In this document: piece by piece, positions 26,714 through 36,208 of the stretch
Numbering within the stretch: position 1 is the stretch's first letter
Layout of the letters: each line of letters starts with the position of its first letter
DNA from: Moraxella macacae 0408225
Lineage (GTDB): Bacteria; Pseudomonadota; Gammaproteobacteria; Pseudomonadales; Moraxellaceae
Direction: 5' to 3'
DNA: 64,000 nucleotides
Assembly: GCF_000320365.1 (NCBI RefSeq)
Contig: NZ_ANIN01000001.1
Location: forward strand, 992,001-1,056,000
Notes under the pieces: model-generated
Database searches by the model: none
Told to the model about the DNA's origin: nothing
What the model saw: the letters and a program-made list of their open reading frames with translations, nothing else
Made by a program: the position numbers and the translations under genes

Positions 26714-28806
26714 AGCCAAAAATAAAACCAAAAACCCTTTTTCAAACCAATGTTACTCAAAAACAAGGCGTATTTGCCAAAATCAGTGCTTTATCGGCAT
26801 TGCATTGGGTGTTAATTTCGCAGTTGTTTGTGGTGATTGCACATGCCAAACATTTGCCAATGTGGCTTGTTGGTTATGCACTTGTGGTTATTATTGCCCA
26901 GTTTGGCGTGGTGCGTCATCGGTTGCCAAATTGGCTTTATCAGCCTAGAACCATGCGATTGTTGCAATATATCGGATTTTTGGGCAGCTTGGCAGGGCTG
27001 TGGTTTACTTATCGGACGGCTTTGGGTTTAGATGTGGCAATTGCGTTTTTGCTCCTTTGTGCGATAAGTAAATTGTTGGAACTGTATACGCGTCGCGATG
27101 CGTATGTGGTATTGAGTTTGGCGTTGTTTGTGTTGGCGGGGCTTTTTTTGGTAGAACAAGACTTGCTAACCACTGTGATTGTAGCCTTGGGTGTGATGAC
27201 GACGTTATTTGCTATGATTGGCATGAATGACGATGGCACAGGGCGGTATCGCACATTGGGGCTACTTGTTGTGCAGGCTATTCCGTTAACTGTGGTGATT
27301 TTTGTGTTTTTTCCGCGCTTGCCACCTTTGTGGGCGGTGCATATGAGTGGACAAAATCAAGCCACAACAGGCATTTCTGACAGTATGTCGCCTGGGGATT
27401 TTGCCAAATTAAGCCAATCTACAGAATTGGCATTTCGCGTAGAATTTGACGGAGAAATGCCAAGACGTGGGGATATGTATTGGCGTGGCCTTGTGTTTAG
27501 TGATTTTGATGGGGTAACGTGGCGACCAAGCAAACAAGCCCCGGATATGTGGTATAACAAAAAACAACCAATACCCATGTGGCTTAATGAAACCTTAAGT
27601 CATACCAAATTGCCTTTACAAAGCATACCAACTTATCGAGTGATTTTGGAAAAAACAGGGCGAAATTGGTTGTTTGCTTTGGATTATCCTTTTGCCAATC
27701 AACAAGGCATTGGTTTGACATCGGATTTTACGTTGCGTTATTGGACGGAAGTTTATCAACGCTTAAATTATAAAGTATCGTATCTAAAAAATGTACCCAT
27801 AGCGTTAACCTTAAGTGAAAGTGAGCGCAAACAGTATTTGCAGTTGCCTGATAACAGCAATCAGCAAAGCCGTGAATTTGCAAAAAACCTATACGAAAAA
27901 GTGGGTAAAAATCCAATTGCTTTTGCCAGTGCGTTAGAGCAATGGATAAATGGACAAAATTTTCATTATACCTTGTCGCCTCCTGTGTTACGCCAAAATC
28001 GCATTGATGAGTTTTTGTTTGGTTCTCGGGCGGGGTTTTGTGAGCATTATTCATCAAGTTTTGCCTTTTTGATGCGATCTGTTGGCGTGCCAACTCGCAT
28101 TGTAACCGGTTATCAAGGCGGCCAATTGGGACGTGATGGCAAAAGTTGGGAAGTGCGCCAAATGGACGCCCATGCGTGGGTGGAGATTTGGGTGGCAGGT
28201 GATGGTTGGGTGCGCATTGATCCGACAGCGTTTGTATCACCTGATCGTGTTGAGCAGGGCATGGACAGTTTGACCACAAGCGTTGGTGCTAAAATGTTTG
28301 GTGAGGGCATTGCAGGACAATTGTCATACCAACAATTTCAATTGCTACAAAATGCCCGTAGATTGTTTGATGAGGCCAGTTATTATTGGCAACGCGATGT
28401 GGTAGGTTATGACCAAGACAAGCAAAAAAAATCGTTATTTCAATGGTTTAACATTCAATCTGTGTATCAACAAGTCATGTATATGGTGGTAGCAATTGTC
28501 ATTTTATTGGCATTGCTTGGACTATGGCTTTGGTATAAACGCCGTAAAATTTGGGATAAAACCGATAAATATTTGTTGGATTTATCGAAACGTTTGGCAA
28601 AACAAGATCGCAGTTTGGCTCGCAATGACAGCGAAGGAGTGCTACACTGGCTACAACGTATCCAAGCCAAAGCAAAAAATCCAAGCGACATTGAAGCTTT
28701 GCATAAAGCGTATCGTAAAGCTCGCTATCAACCAACAGATGATATTGACAAACAAAACAAGCAGATTAAACGCTTGACAAAAGCTGTAAAATTAATAAAA
28801 AATTGA
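26710..28806 (+). CDS. tgpA: TgpA-type transglutaminase-like membrane protein
   Basis: A 698-residue inner-membrane protein. About six N-terminal spans (DUF3488 part, to residue 210) precede a periplasmic transglutaminase-like domain with an intact Cys-His-Asp triad: GFCEHYSS (Cys about 443), DAHAWVEIW (His about 486) and RIDPTA (Asp about 503). One more span (about 585-608) and a cytoplasmic tail like DUF4129 follow. The Pseudomonas counterpart TgpA is essential in that organism; its substrate is not agreed. It is the last gene of the MoxR-DUF58-TgpA operon. A weak hairpin (AAACCTGC 28827-28834 with GCAGGTTT 28860-28867, then TTC) may end transcription. Confidence 0.9.
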   Translation: MKPKIKPKTLFQTNVTQKQGVFAKISALSALHWVLISQLFVVIAHAKHLPMWLVGYALVVIIAQFGVVRHRLPNWLYQPRTMRLLQYIGFLGSLAGLWFTYRTALGLDVAIAFLLLCAISKLLELYTRRDAYVVLSLALFVLAGLFLVEQDLLTTVIVALGVMTTLFAMIGMNDDGTGRYRTLGLLVVQAIPLTVVIFVFFPRLPPLWAVHMSGQNQATTGISDSMSPGDFAKLSQSTELAFRVEFDGEMPRRGDMYWRGLVFSDFDGVTWRPSKQAPDMWYNKKQPIPMWLNETLSHTKLPLQSIPTYRVILEKTGRNWLFALDYPFANQQGIGLTSDFTLRYWTEVYQRLNYKVSYLKNVPIALTLSESERKQYLQLPDNSNQQSREFAKNLYEKVGKNPIAFASALEQWINGQNFHYTLSPPVLRQNRIDEFLFGSRAGFCEHYSSSFAFLMRSVGVPTRIVTGYQGGQLGRDGKSWEVRQMDAHAWVEIWVAGDGWVRIDPTAFVSPDRVEQGMDSLTTSVGAKMFGEGIAGQLSYQQFQLLQNARRLFDEASYYWQRDVVGYDQDKQKKSLFQWFNIQSVYQQVMYMVVAIVILLALLGLWLWYKRRKIWDKTDKYLLDLSKRLAKQDRSLARNDSEGVLHWLQRIQAKAKNPSDIEALHKAYRKARYQPTDDIDKQNKQIKRLTKAVKLIKN

Positions 28807-28872
28807 TTTTCAATTTAAAACTGCTTAAACCTGCGTTTTGATTTTAACGTGGTTTTTTGGCAGGTTTTTCTT

Positions 28873-28878
28873 TATAAT
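28873..28878 (+). promoter_or_regulatory. Candidate -10 box of pyrE
   Basis: TATAAT lies 35 bases before the pyrE ATG. The -35 region is not close to consensus, so this is only a candidate. Confidence 0.45.
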
Positions 28879-28913
28879 GAATAATGATTTTGTAAAATAG
28901 TTTAGGAATATAT

Positions 28914-29567
28914 ATGACAAACTTTAATCCACAACATTTTATCCAAATTGCTCTTGCCAACAACGCTTTAAAATTTGGTGAGTTTACCCTAAAATCAGGG
29001 CGGATCAGTCCGTATTTTTTTAATGCAGGACTTTTGTCGACAGGTGAATTGTTGTCATCATTGGCAGATGGTTATGCTGATGTTTTGGCAAAAAATGCAC
29101 AGCTTGATGATTTGGTGCTTTTTGGGGCGGCGTATAAGGGCATTCCGTTTGTTGCAGCCGTTGCTCAAGCCTTGTGGAAAAATCATAACATCAATGCCAA
29201 CTGGGGTTATAACCGTAAAGAAGCCAAAGATCACGGCGAGGGCGGTGTGTTGGTTGGAGCGGATTTAAACGGCAAATCGGTATGGGTGATTGACGATGTT
29301 ATGACTGCAGGAACAGCGATGCGTGAAGTGATAGGCTTGCTTGACAACGCAGGGGCAAAAGTTGCAGGGGTGATTGTTGCGCTTGATCGAAAAGAAAAAG
29401 GACAAACGGAAAAATCTGCTATCCAAGAGCTTGGTGATGAATTAAACATACCTGTTTTGGCACTTGTCAGCATGGACGATCTGATCGCCTATGTTGCCAA
29501 AAATGGCACAAGTGATGAAATTGTCAAAATGAGGGCATACCGTGATCAATATGGCGTGATGTATTAA
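28914..29567 (+). CDS. pyrE: Orotate phosphoribosyltransferase
   Basis: This enzyme joins orotate and PRPP to give OMP in pyrimidine synthesis, in the cytoplasm as a dimer. At 217 residues it has the normal length. The substrate-facing segments are FGEFTLKSGRISPYFFNAG (about residues 21-39) and FGAAYKGIPF. The PRPP loop is VWVIDDVMTAGTAMRE (about 123-138), with the acidic pair DD. The catalytic loop region YNRKEAKDHGEGG is intact. ATG 28914 has AGGAATAT upstream. gshB follows 16 bases downstream, suggesting one transcript. Confidence 0.95.
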   Translation: MTNFNPQHFIQIALANNALKFGEFTLKSGRISPYFFNAGLLSTGELLSSLADGYADVLAKNAQLDDLVLFGAAYKGIPFVAAVAQALWKNHNINANWGYNRKEAKDHGEGGVLVGADLNGKSVWVIDDVMTAGTAMREVIGLLDNAGAKVAGVIVALDRKEKGQTEKSAIQELGDELNIPVLALVSMDDLIAYVAKNGTSDEIVKMRAYRDQYGVMY

Positions 29568-29583
29568 TTTTAGGGAAAAAACT

Positions 29584-30537
29584 ATGCAACTAAATTTTCT
29601 GATTGTAATGGACGAGATTGGCAGTATTAATTACAAAAAAGACAGCACGCTTGCGATGATGTGGGCGATACAAAAGCGACAACATGCCTTAAATTATTGT
29701 AAAATCAATGATTTATGGCTAAAAAACGGCGAATTGATGATAGACAGCCAGCCGTTAACCGCTTTTAAAAACCCTCATAAATTTTATGAACTTGGCGAAA
29801 AAACAACGGTGAATGCCACCAGTTTTGACGTGATTTTAATGCGTAAAGATCCGCCGTTTGATATGAAATTTTTGTATGCTTTGTACTTATTGGAATATGC
29901 CAAACGTGCTGGGGTAAAAGTGGTTAATGATCCAACAAATGTACAAAATTGCAATGAAAAACTTTTTGCTACCCAGTTTAACCAACTGATGACTCCCACC
30001 ATCGTCAGTCAAAAACAAGCCCATATTCGTGAATTTATCCGTGAACACAACGATGTGATTGTTAAACCTTTGGACGGTATGGGCGGTATGGGAATTTTTC
30101 GTTTGTCATCGGATAGCCCAAATATCGGTTCAACGCTAGAAATGCTAACCCAAATAGAAACATTGCCAATCATGGCGCAAAAATTTATCCCCAACATTAA
30201 AGACGGTGATAAGCGTGTGCTAATTGTTGGTGGCAAGCCTGTGGATTATTGCTTGGCACGCATTCCAGTTGGCGGTGAAACCCGGGGCAATTTGGCCGCA
30301 GGTGGCCGTGGGGTTGCCATGCCCTTGTCAAATCGTGAACGCGAACTTGCTGAAATGGTTGCACCGATTTTATTAGAAAAAGGCTTATTGTTTGTAGGGC
30401 TTGATGTAATTGGTGATTTTATTACTGAAATTAATGTTACCTCGCCGACTTGTATTCGTGAAATTGACGATCAGTTTGGTACAGACATTGCAACAGATTT
30501 TGTGCAAGTGATCGAGGATTTATTTTACCCATTCTAA
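29584..30537 (+). CDS. gshB: Glutathione synthetase
   Basis: This ATP-grasp ligase adds glycine to gamma-glutamylcysteine, the last step of glutathione synthesis. Its 317 residues are typical. The N-terminal domain (FLIVMDEIGSINYKKDSTLA) is characteristic of bacterial GshB. The ATP-grasp part shows VKPLDGMGGMGIFRL (about 160-174), the flexible ARIPVGGETRGNLAAGGRG loop (about 226-243) and metal-binding INVTSPTCIREID (about 281-293). RBS TAGGGAAA lies before ATG 29584. It is followed by small AT-rich orphan genes that are not part of glutathione metabolism. Confidence 0.96.
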   Translation: MQLNFLIVMDEIGSINYKKDSTLAMMWAIQKRQHALNYCKINDLWLKNGELMIDSQPLTAFKNPHKFYELGEKTTVNATSFDVILMRKDPPFDMKFLYALYLLEYAKRAGVKVVNDPTNVQNCNEKLFATQFNQLMTPTIVSQKQAHIREFIREHNDVIVKPLDGMGGMGIFRLSSDSPNIGSTLEMLTQIETLPIMAQKFIPNIKDGDKRVLIVGGKPVDYCLARIPVGGETRGNLAAGGRGVAMPLSNRERELAEMVAPILLEKGLLFVGLDVIGDFITEINVTSPTCIREIDDQFGTDIATDFVQVIEDLFYPF

Positions 30538-30582
30538 ATCAAGTTTGTTTATGAAATAGCGGTAGACGATGAAATTAAAATC

Positions 30583-30864
30583 ATGTTTGACATCATAACA
30601 TCATTATTAGAATCCATAAGCGGAGGTTTTGGTGGTAGTATAGCCAATGAAATAGCCAACAAAAACAGGAAATTAAACATTCCTGTCTTTATGTTGTTTT
30701 CAATATTATTCACGTTAACTTATAATTTAGGTTTATTGTTTTTTTACTTTGTCTATAAAATAAAAGGTTATGAAATTCCGTGGCTAAGTTTAACCTTGGT
30801 GTGCTTGGGTTTTTCTGTTGTTGTTGCAATTATTTTTTTATTGGAAAAACTGAACAAAAAGTAA
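30583..30864 (+). CDS. Small two-span membrane protein, unknown
   Basis: A 93-residue protein that I do not recognise. A Gly-rich amphipathic beginning (ISGGFGGSIANEIANKN) is followed by two hydrophobic spans (about residues 34-57 and 66-86) and a Lys-rich end. It sits 45 bases after gshB, and the spacing to the next ORF is short. The DNA is more AT-rich than gshB, consistent with an acquired pocket. No clear ribosome site was seen, so it is a moderate call. Confidence 0.5.
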   Translation: MFDIITSLLESISGGFGGSIANEIANKNRKLNIPVFMLFSILFTLTYNLGLLFFYFVYKIKGYEIPWLSLTLVCLGFSVVVAIIFLLEKLNKK

Positions 30865-30912
30865 ATTGGTATAAGTAAATTTGTGCTTTTAATTGCAGTA
30901 TACGAGATTTAT

Positions 30913-31284
30913 ATGTCAAATTTATATATGATTATTTCAGAAAAACGCATTGATTTTTTACCGAAAGAACGCTATCTAAAATTTACAGAATATACAAATA
31001 AAGAAAATTTATTCGTATATACAAGGTATGATTATAGTTTGGATATGGTGAACCTAATTTGCAACAACCAATATAAAATATCAAATAATGGCAAAGTATT
31101 GATAAGAAAAATACTATCCGATCAAAATTATGTATATTGGTCTAACATTCAACTTGTCAATCATATGGGAGAAGAAGAGGCTTATTTTGGTTGTCTAAAA
31201 ACCATTAAAGACAAAAATTTTATAAACAAATCAAACTTAGACGATGTTTTTAATATAAATTCTTTGTATTGTCTTATTTCATAG
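30913..31284 (+). CDS. Hypothetical soluble protein, unknown
   Basis: A 123-residue protein, rich in Asn, Lys, Tyr and Ile, with no signal peptide or membrane span and no motif I can name. Size and composition resemble small immunity-type proteins, but nothing toxin-like lies beside it, so I do not assign that. ATG 30913 (MSNLYMIISEKRID) is preferred over an in-frame GTG ten codons earlier. It may form a pair with the preceding membrane protein. Confidence 0.5.
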   Translation: MSNLYMIISEKRIDFLPKERYLKFTEYTNKENLFVYTRYDYSLDMVNLICNNQYKISNNGKVLIRKILSDQNYVYWSNIQLVNHMGEEEAYFGCLKTIKDKNFINKSNLDDVFNINSLYCLIS

Positions 31285-31336
31285 TGTCAATAGCGGTAAT
31301 TAGTCATTTATTATAAAAAACGTGAGTATAAAAACA

Positions 31337-31605
31337 ATGCAAATATTTAACAGCATTTTACTTGGTATCTTTTTATCGTAGCAGCAAGTTTTTTTGCTGC
31401 TATTGCTCGCATTTATGGCAATGAATGGCTAAGAGCGGTTTGCCTGTTGATAACGGCAACGCTTATCAATATTTTTATAAAAAACTTGGCATATTTACAA
31501 GGCTTACAAAATTTATTCATATCCCTAATCACTTTTTTGATTTTTGCAAGTTTGTTTTATTTTGTACTCAAAAAAAGTACAGCTTGTCAAAAATACAATC
31601 ATTAA
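31337..31605 (+). pseudogene. Frameshifted small membrane protein
   Basis: From ATG 31337 the frame reads MQIFNSILLGIF and then meets TAG at 31379-31381. Stepping to the next frame within the five-T run at 31370-31374 continues without a stop to TAA at 31603-31605, reading FIVAASFFAAIARIYGNEW and further hydrophobic sequence. One extra T would restore an 89-residue protein with about three membrane spans. So this is a broken gene, a phase-variable or slippage-read gene, or a sequencing error in a homopolymer. The family is not recognised. Confidence 0.5.
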
Positions 31606-31627
31606 TCTAAAAGACAAATAACCAACA

Positions 31628-32290
31628 ATGAACGCTTTGTCATCATTTCTGCTTTTTATTGTGTTTGCTAGCTTTTTTACCATAGCATCTTACGCCTCCC
31701 CTTTTAGCTTAAACCCAAAAATAAGCCCCAAAAACATCACCACCCAATCATGGCTTGAACAAAATAATGGTCAAGTTATTAAACAAGATTTGGATTATTC
31801 CTGCGGCGCGTCATCGCTTGCCACGGTATTGACTTATTTTTATCAAAAACCAATGAGCGAGCGCCAAATATTAGAGGATATGGCATTAGTAGATGTAATG
31901 TCATCTTTTAGTGATTTGGCAAATGTCAGCCAAAAATATGGCTTTATTGCCAAGGGATTTACTACCAATTACGAGACCTTATCAAAATTAAAAATTCCTG
32001 CTATTGTTTATCTTAATCACAATCGCAGCGACCATTTTAGCGTCATTCGTGCGATTGATGAGCATAATGTTTATTTGGCGGATTCAAGTTGGGGCAATAG
32101 AGTATTAAGCAAAAAACAGTTTGAAAAAATATGGAATACTACAGACAATCCAAATTATAAAGGGCGTGTTTTGTTAATATTGCCAAGCACTGAACAACAA
32201 AAACAATTATCTGATACTGATTTTGTTAAAATACAAGATACGCAAAAGTTGTTAAGAAAATCGCCTAAGTTATTTCGTGATTTTTTGTAA
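31628..32290 (+). CDS. Exported C39-like cysteine peptidase (FapD-like)
   Basis: A 220-residue protein with a signal peptide (cleavage probably after SYA, about residue 24) and a papain-like C39 fold. The Cys is in DYSCGASSLATVLTY (about 58), the His in RSDHFSVIRAID (about 135) and the Asp in ADSSWGNR (about 151), an intact triad with the Gln-containing segment upstream. Stand-alone exported C39 peptidases of this kind include FapD of the Pseudomonas functional-amyloid secretion operon. The next gene encodes an outer-membrane barrel, as FapF does, but no FapA, B, C or E-like gene is here. Function is inferred as processing or licensing of an exported protein. Confidence 0.8.
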   Translation: MNALSSFLLFIVFASFFTIASYASPFSLNPKISPKNITTQSWLEQNNGQVIKQDLDYSCGASSLATVLTYFYQKPMSERQILEDMALVDVMSSFSDLANVSQKYGFIAKGFTTNYETLSKLKIPAIVYLNHNRSDHFSVIRAIDEHNVYLADSSWGNRVLSKKQFEKIWNTTDNPNYKGRVLLILPSTEQQKQLSDTDFVKIQDTQKLLRKSPKLFRDFL

Positions 32291-32320
32291 ATAAATTACC
32301 AATACAAACTGTGAGCAATT

Positions 32321-33268
32321 ATGCAAGTTTTAAACTATTCTTTTATATTTTTTATAAGTTTAATCGCCTATCAATCTGCTTTGGCGGATTTGCCATTAAC
32401 GGTTGAAGATTTAACCGCAGATAAAAATAAATTTAAATTAACGAGTGATTTAAGTTATTTTAATCAATCACAGCGCAATTTAACCGAACAAGGAAACAGT
32501 TTGGTTGATTTGGGTAATGGCAGAACGCTTGTGTTGCCTAATCCGCCTAGCGAAGGTTTGTCTAATTCTGACAGTTTAATTGGTACATTGGGATTAAGTT
32601 ACGGCGTTACGGATAAATGGGAAATTGGTGCTAAAACCAATGCAGTTTATCGTCAAGTGCGACAAACTTCAGCACTAGAAAACAATAAAACCTCTGATAC
32701 TAGGTTACAAGATTTTATTTTTACAACGCAATATCAATTAACCGATAAACACGAAAAATTGCCCGATAGTTTAATATTTTCTGAAATTTCATTTTATGAT
32801 AACACTTATGATTTAAAACCCAAATCGTTATCGTCTGTATTGATTGGCGGAACAGTATATACTGTTAACGACCCAATTATTTTAAGTTTAACTAGTAGTT
32901 ATCAGTATAATACAAAACGGGGTATTTTAAACCCAAACCAAACAATTAATATTGGTGATGTGTTGTCTATTAATGGCACGGTTGGTTTTGCGGTTAATCC
33001 TGATATTACGTTAAATGCTGGCGTGGGCTGGCAATATAAACAAACAGACAAACTACAAAATAAGGCTTTAGGTATTAATCAAACCCAAACCAATCTTAAT
33101 CTTGGCATGGCTTATTCTTTATCCGCAAGAAATAATCTGGTTGCCAATATTCGCACCAATATATCGGGCGATGAGGGCAGTGTCTTTTCACTTGGTTTAA
33201 CCACCAAATTGGGCGAATTGCCGCCACCGCCGTCCGAGCGTTATCGCAAATCAAAAGCAATGCAATGA
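32321..33268 (+). CDS. Outer-membrane beta-barrel protein paired with the C39 peptidase
   Basis: A 315-residue exported protein with a signal peptide ending in ALA-D (about residue 22), then LPLTVEDLTADKNKFKL and alternating beta strands, with the typical register of an outer-membrane barrel (LIGTLGLSYGVTDKWEIGAKT, LNLGMAYSLSARNNLVANI). The protein belongs to the broad outer-membrane transporter/porin-like class that often neighbours C39 peptidases. FapF, the amyloid pore, is the best-studied analogue, but the coiled-coil plug domain of FapF is not evident. A Pro-rich tail (PPPPSERYRK) after the last strand is unusual for a barrel that should end in an aromatic residue. ATG 32321 is 30 bases after the peptidase stop. 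Confidence 0.72.
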   Translation: MQVLNYSFIFFISLIAYQSALADLPLTVEDLTADKNKFKLTSDLSYFNQSQRNLTEQGNSLVDLGNGRTLVLPNPPSEGLSNSDSLIGTLGLSYGVTDKWEIGAKTNAVYRQVRQTSALENNKTSDTRLQDFIFTTQYQLTDKHEKLPDSLIFSEISFYDNTYDLKPKSLSSVLIGGTVYTVNDPIILSLTSSYQYNTKRGILNPNQTINIGDVLSINGTVGFAVNPDITLNAGVGWQYKQTDKLQNKALGINQTQTNLNLGMAYSLSARNNLVANIRTNISGDEGSVFSLGLTTKLGELPPPPSERYRKSKAMQ

Positions 33269-33285
33269 TAAAATAGCATGTTAAA

Positions 33286-33333
33286 TTGCAATGCTTAATA
33301 GTTGCAATGCTTAATAGTTGTAATATTGAATAG
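33286..33333. repeat. 16-bp tandem repeat, two perfect copies and one decayed
   Basis: TTGCAATGCTTAATAG is at 33286-33301 and 33302-33317. TTGTAATATTGAATAG follows at 33318-33333 with three changes. It lies in the spacer between the barrel gene and murG. Confidence 0.97.
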
Positions 33334-33506
33334 TATGGTTGCCAATTGGCTGTATGACATTTAAAAACATTTTAGTAAGTGTTTAGCAAAAACTTTTTGT
33401 CTTTAGTGCTTTTAAAAATTGGCAAAAAATGCTATCATTCCACCATTTTTTTAACAGTCTATCACCGCTTATAGCTATATCTATCCATACCCAACAAGGC
33501 AATTTT

Positions 33507-34619
33507 ATGACAAGCAACACACTGCAAAAACAGCCAACAATTTTGATGATGGCAGCAGGGACGGGTGGACACGTTTTTCCTGCAATAGCAGTGGCACATG
33601 AATTGCAAAAACAAGGGGCGGTAGTGCATTGGCTTGGCACGCTGAAAGGCATGGAAAATGACTTGCTTGCCAATACGGATTTTATTTATCATGCGATTGA
33701 TATGCAAGGCTTGCGTGGCAATGGCATCAGACGGTTGCTACAAGCCCCCAATGCCTTGTTAAAAGCCACATTGGCGTGCGTGAAAATCATCAAAAGCAAT
33801 CAAATTGACATGGTAGTAGGTTTTGGTGGGTATGTAACCGCACCGGGTGGGCTTGGTGCGAAAATTTGCCAAAAACCACTGGTTATTCATGAGCAAAATG
33901 CCATTGCAGGCATGAGTAACCACTATTTGGCAAAAATAGCAAAAACCGTTATGCAGGCTTTTGCCAATACTTTTACTGATTTAAATCCCCAAAAAATCAT
34001 CACAGTTGGCAATCCTGTGCGTAAGGCTATCATTAATCTACCAACGCCCAATCAACGCATTAACCCTATGGATACCAGTCCGCTAAAACTTTTGATTGTT
34101 GGCGGATCGCTTGGTTCACAAGCACTAAACAATAACATAGCACCGACTTTAAAACAATTAGAATCCCTTGGTAAACCTTGGCAAGTGCGACATCAATGTG
34201 GTAAAAATAATTTTGACGCCACAAAAGCCGTATATGATAAGGCGGATTTGCAAACCACAGATTATGAAATTTTACCCTTTATCACCGATATGGCACAGGC
34301 GTATGCGTGGGCAGATGTGATTGTTTGTCGGGCAGGGGCGTTGACGGTTAGCGAGGTTGCCAGTGTTGGCTTGACTGCAATATTTATCCCATTGCCCAGT
34401 GCTGTCGATGATCACCAAACCGCCAATGCCAAAAGCCTCTCCGAGCAAAATGCAGGGTTTTTATTACCCCAATCTTCTTTAGACGCTGACAGTTTATCGG
34501 CAATTTTAGCCAGTCTTGATCGCACAAAGATTTTGCAAATTTCCAATAAAGCTCGACAATTTGGCAATCCACAATCTACAGAACAATGTGCAAAAATTAT
34601 TTTAGACAATTTAAACTAA
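33507..34619 (+). CDS. murG: UDP-GlcNAc:lipid I N-acetylglucosaminyltransferase
   Basis: MurG makes lipid II from lipid I at the inner face of the membrane. It has a GT-B fold in 370 residues. The N-terminal loop MMAAGTGGHVFPA is the lipid-binding G-loop. GFGGYVTAPGG and HEQNAIAGMSN follow, and the sugar-nucleotide site runs from VGGSLGSQALNN to RAGALTVSEVASVGLTAIFIPLPSAVDDHQTANA-type context. ATG 33507, with CAAGG upstream, fits the normal length. The frame from 33429 is longer than any known MurG. It is the first gene of the distal division/wall cluster here, and ftsW/mraY-type genes are not upstream. Confidence 0.95.
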   Translation: MTSNTLQKQPTILMMAAGTGGHVFPAIAVAHELQKQGAVVHWLGTLKGMENDLLANTDFIYHAIDMQGLRGNGIRRLLQAPNALLKATLACVKIIKSNQIDMVVGFGGYVTAPGGLGAKICQKPLVIHEQNAIAGMSNHYLAKIAKTVMQAFANTFTDLNPQKIITVGNPVRKAIINLPTPNQRINPMDTSPLKLLIVGGSLGSQALNNNIAPTLKQLESLGKPWQVRHQCGKNNFDATKAVYDKADLQTTDYEILPFITDMAQAYAWADVIVCRAGALTVSEVASVGLTAIFIPLPSAVDDHQTANAKSLSEQNAGFLLPQSSLDADSLSAILASLDRTKILQISNKARQFGNPQSTEQCAKIILDNLN

Positions 34620-34750
34620 TTTAAACTAAACCAAACTAAACTAAATCAATATTTATAAAATTTTAATAACAAAAGTTTATTTAACAATGAATTTATTTAA
34701 CATGAATTTAACAGCGAATTTATTCAAAAATAGAAAAATTGAGAAAAATT

Positions 34751-36208
34751 ATGAATGAACAAAAAACCAAAAAATTGCCAAAACGCCTAATTGAAATTCC
34801 AGAAATGCGTCGTATCAGTCATATCCATTTTGTGGGGATCGGTGGGGCGGGTATGTGTGGCATCGCTGAGGTTATGCACAATCAAGGCTACACCGTATCA
34901 GGATCGGACATAAAAGCAAGCGCGGTTACTGAACGCTTAAAAAAAATGGGCGTGTGGGTATTTATCGGACATGACAGCAAGAATATTGAAAATGCAGATG
35001 TGGTTGTGGTATCAAGTGCTATTGATCGTACCAACCCTGAAATTGTCTCTGCTTTGACCGCTCGCATTCCTGTGGTGCGTCGTGCTGATATGTTAGGTGA
35101 ACTTATGCGTTATCGTCATGGTATTGCTGTTGCTGGTGCACATGGCAAAACCACAACCACAAGCCTGCTTACCGTTATGTTGCATGAAGCAGGGCTTGAT
35201 CCAACTTATGTTGTTGGTGGAAAAGTCAATGCCTTTGGTAAAAACGCATCGCTTGGCCAAAGTCGTTATTTGGTGGCAGAAGCCGATGAGTCAGATGCGT
35301 CGTTTTTGAGTTTGCGTCCAATGGCATGTATTGTTACCAACATTGACGAAGATCATATGGAAACTTATGGCAATAGTTTTGACAATCTTAAAAAAGCCTA
35401 CATTCAGTTTTTACAAAATATGCCATTTTATGGGTTGGCGGTTATTTGTGGTGATGACAAAGAATTGTACGGTATGATAGATGACATTTCACGTCCAGTA
35501 TTGACCTATGGTTTAGAAAAGCACAACGATGTGCAAGCGGTAGATGTGGTTGCTGATGGTACAAAAACCCATTTTAGTGTCTTAAGAAAAGATAAAGATC
35601 CTTTAAAAATTACCTTAAATATCCCTGGCATTCACAATGTGTATAATGCACTTGGAGCAATTACCATGGCAAGCGATGAGGGTGTAAGCGACGAAGTGAT
35701 TGCTGCCGCGGTGGAAAAATTTGCAGGCGTAGGCAGGCGTTTTGAAAACAATGGCTATTATTCTACCCTTGATGGAGATGGTGATATTTTGCTTATTGAC
35801 GATTATGGCCATCACCCAACTGAGGTGGCAATGACGATTAAGGCAGGTCGCCAAAGTTATCCCAACCGCCGTTTGACCATGATTTTTCAGCCGCACCGTT
35901 ACAGCCGTACGCGCGATTGTTTTGATGAGTTTGTCAATGTATTGTCGCAAGTGGATAAGTTGATTTTGCTTGATGTATACGGTGCAGGCGAGGAGCCGAT
36001 CAAAGGTGCAACCAGTTCGGATTTGGCGCGTTCCATGCGTGAGCGCGGACAAGTTGAGCCGATCGTGTTAAATATCAGCGACAAAGACCAAATTGCTAAC
36101 GTGCTAAAAGTTACCTTAAAAGCCAATGATTTATTGATTACGCAAGGAGCTGGTAACGTAGGGCAGTTGTGTCAAGATTTGGCAAATAATCATTTGTTTT
36201 TAAACTAA
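34751..36208 (+). CDS. murC: UDP-N-acetylmuramate--L-alanine ligase
   Basis: This first amino-acid ligase of peptidoglycan precursor synthesis is cytoplasmic and ATP-dependent. At 485 residues it is normal. The N-terminal Rossmann domain shows [13 protein letters not shown] (about residues 27-39), the ATP loop is [12 protein letters not shown] (about 123-134), and EADESDASF and [10 protein letters not shown] mark the catalytic and ligase domains. ATG 34751 is chosen; a TTG four codons upstream opens the same frame. A 19-bp perfect tandem duplication spans the stop codon. The gene order murG-murC-ddlB-ftsQ-ftsA-ftsZ matches other Moraxellaceae. Confidence 0.96.
   Translation: MNEQKTKKLPKRLIEIPEMRRISHIHFVGIGGAGMCGIAEVMHNQGYTVSGSDIKASAVTERLKKMGVWVFIGHDSKNIENADVVVVSSAIDRTNPEIVSALTARIPVVRRADMLGELMRYRHGIAVAGAHGKTTTTSLLTVMLHEAGLDPTYVVGGKVNAFGKNASLGQSRYLVAEADESDASFLSLRPMACIVTNIDEDHMETYGNSFDNLKKAYIQFLQNMPFYGLAVICGDDKELYGMIDDISRPVLTYGLEKHNDVQAVDVVADGTKTHFSVLRKDKDPLKITLNIPGIHNVYNALGAITMASDEGVSDEVIAAAVEKFAGVGRRFENNGYYSTLDGDGDILLIDDYGHHPTEVAMTIKAGRQSYPNRRLTMIFQPHRYSRTRDCFDEFVNVLSQVDKLILLDVYGAGEEPIKGATSSDLARSMRERGQVEPIVLNISDKDQIANVLKVTLKANDLLITQGAGNVGQLCQDLANNHLFLN

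Noticed and set aside
27728-28279. 183-codon minus-strand frame inside tgpA
   Set aside because: Its translation is rich in His, Pro and Gln with no domain. The plus-strand frame contains an intact Cys-His-Asp triad, so this is a shadow.
30583-31284. Toxin-antitoxin or toxin-immunity pair
   Set aside because: One member is a two-span membrane protein and the other an unrecognised soluble protein. No toxin or DNA-binding motif supports the idea.
31425-31610. 61-codon plus-strand frame before the C39 peptidase gene
   Set aside because: Another frame over the same bases reads as a membrane protein with clear hydrophobic spans. This one is its shadow.
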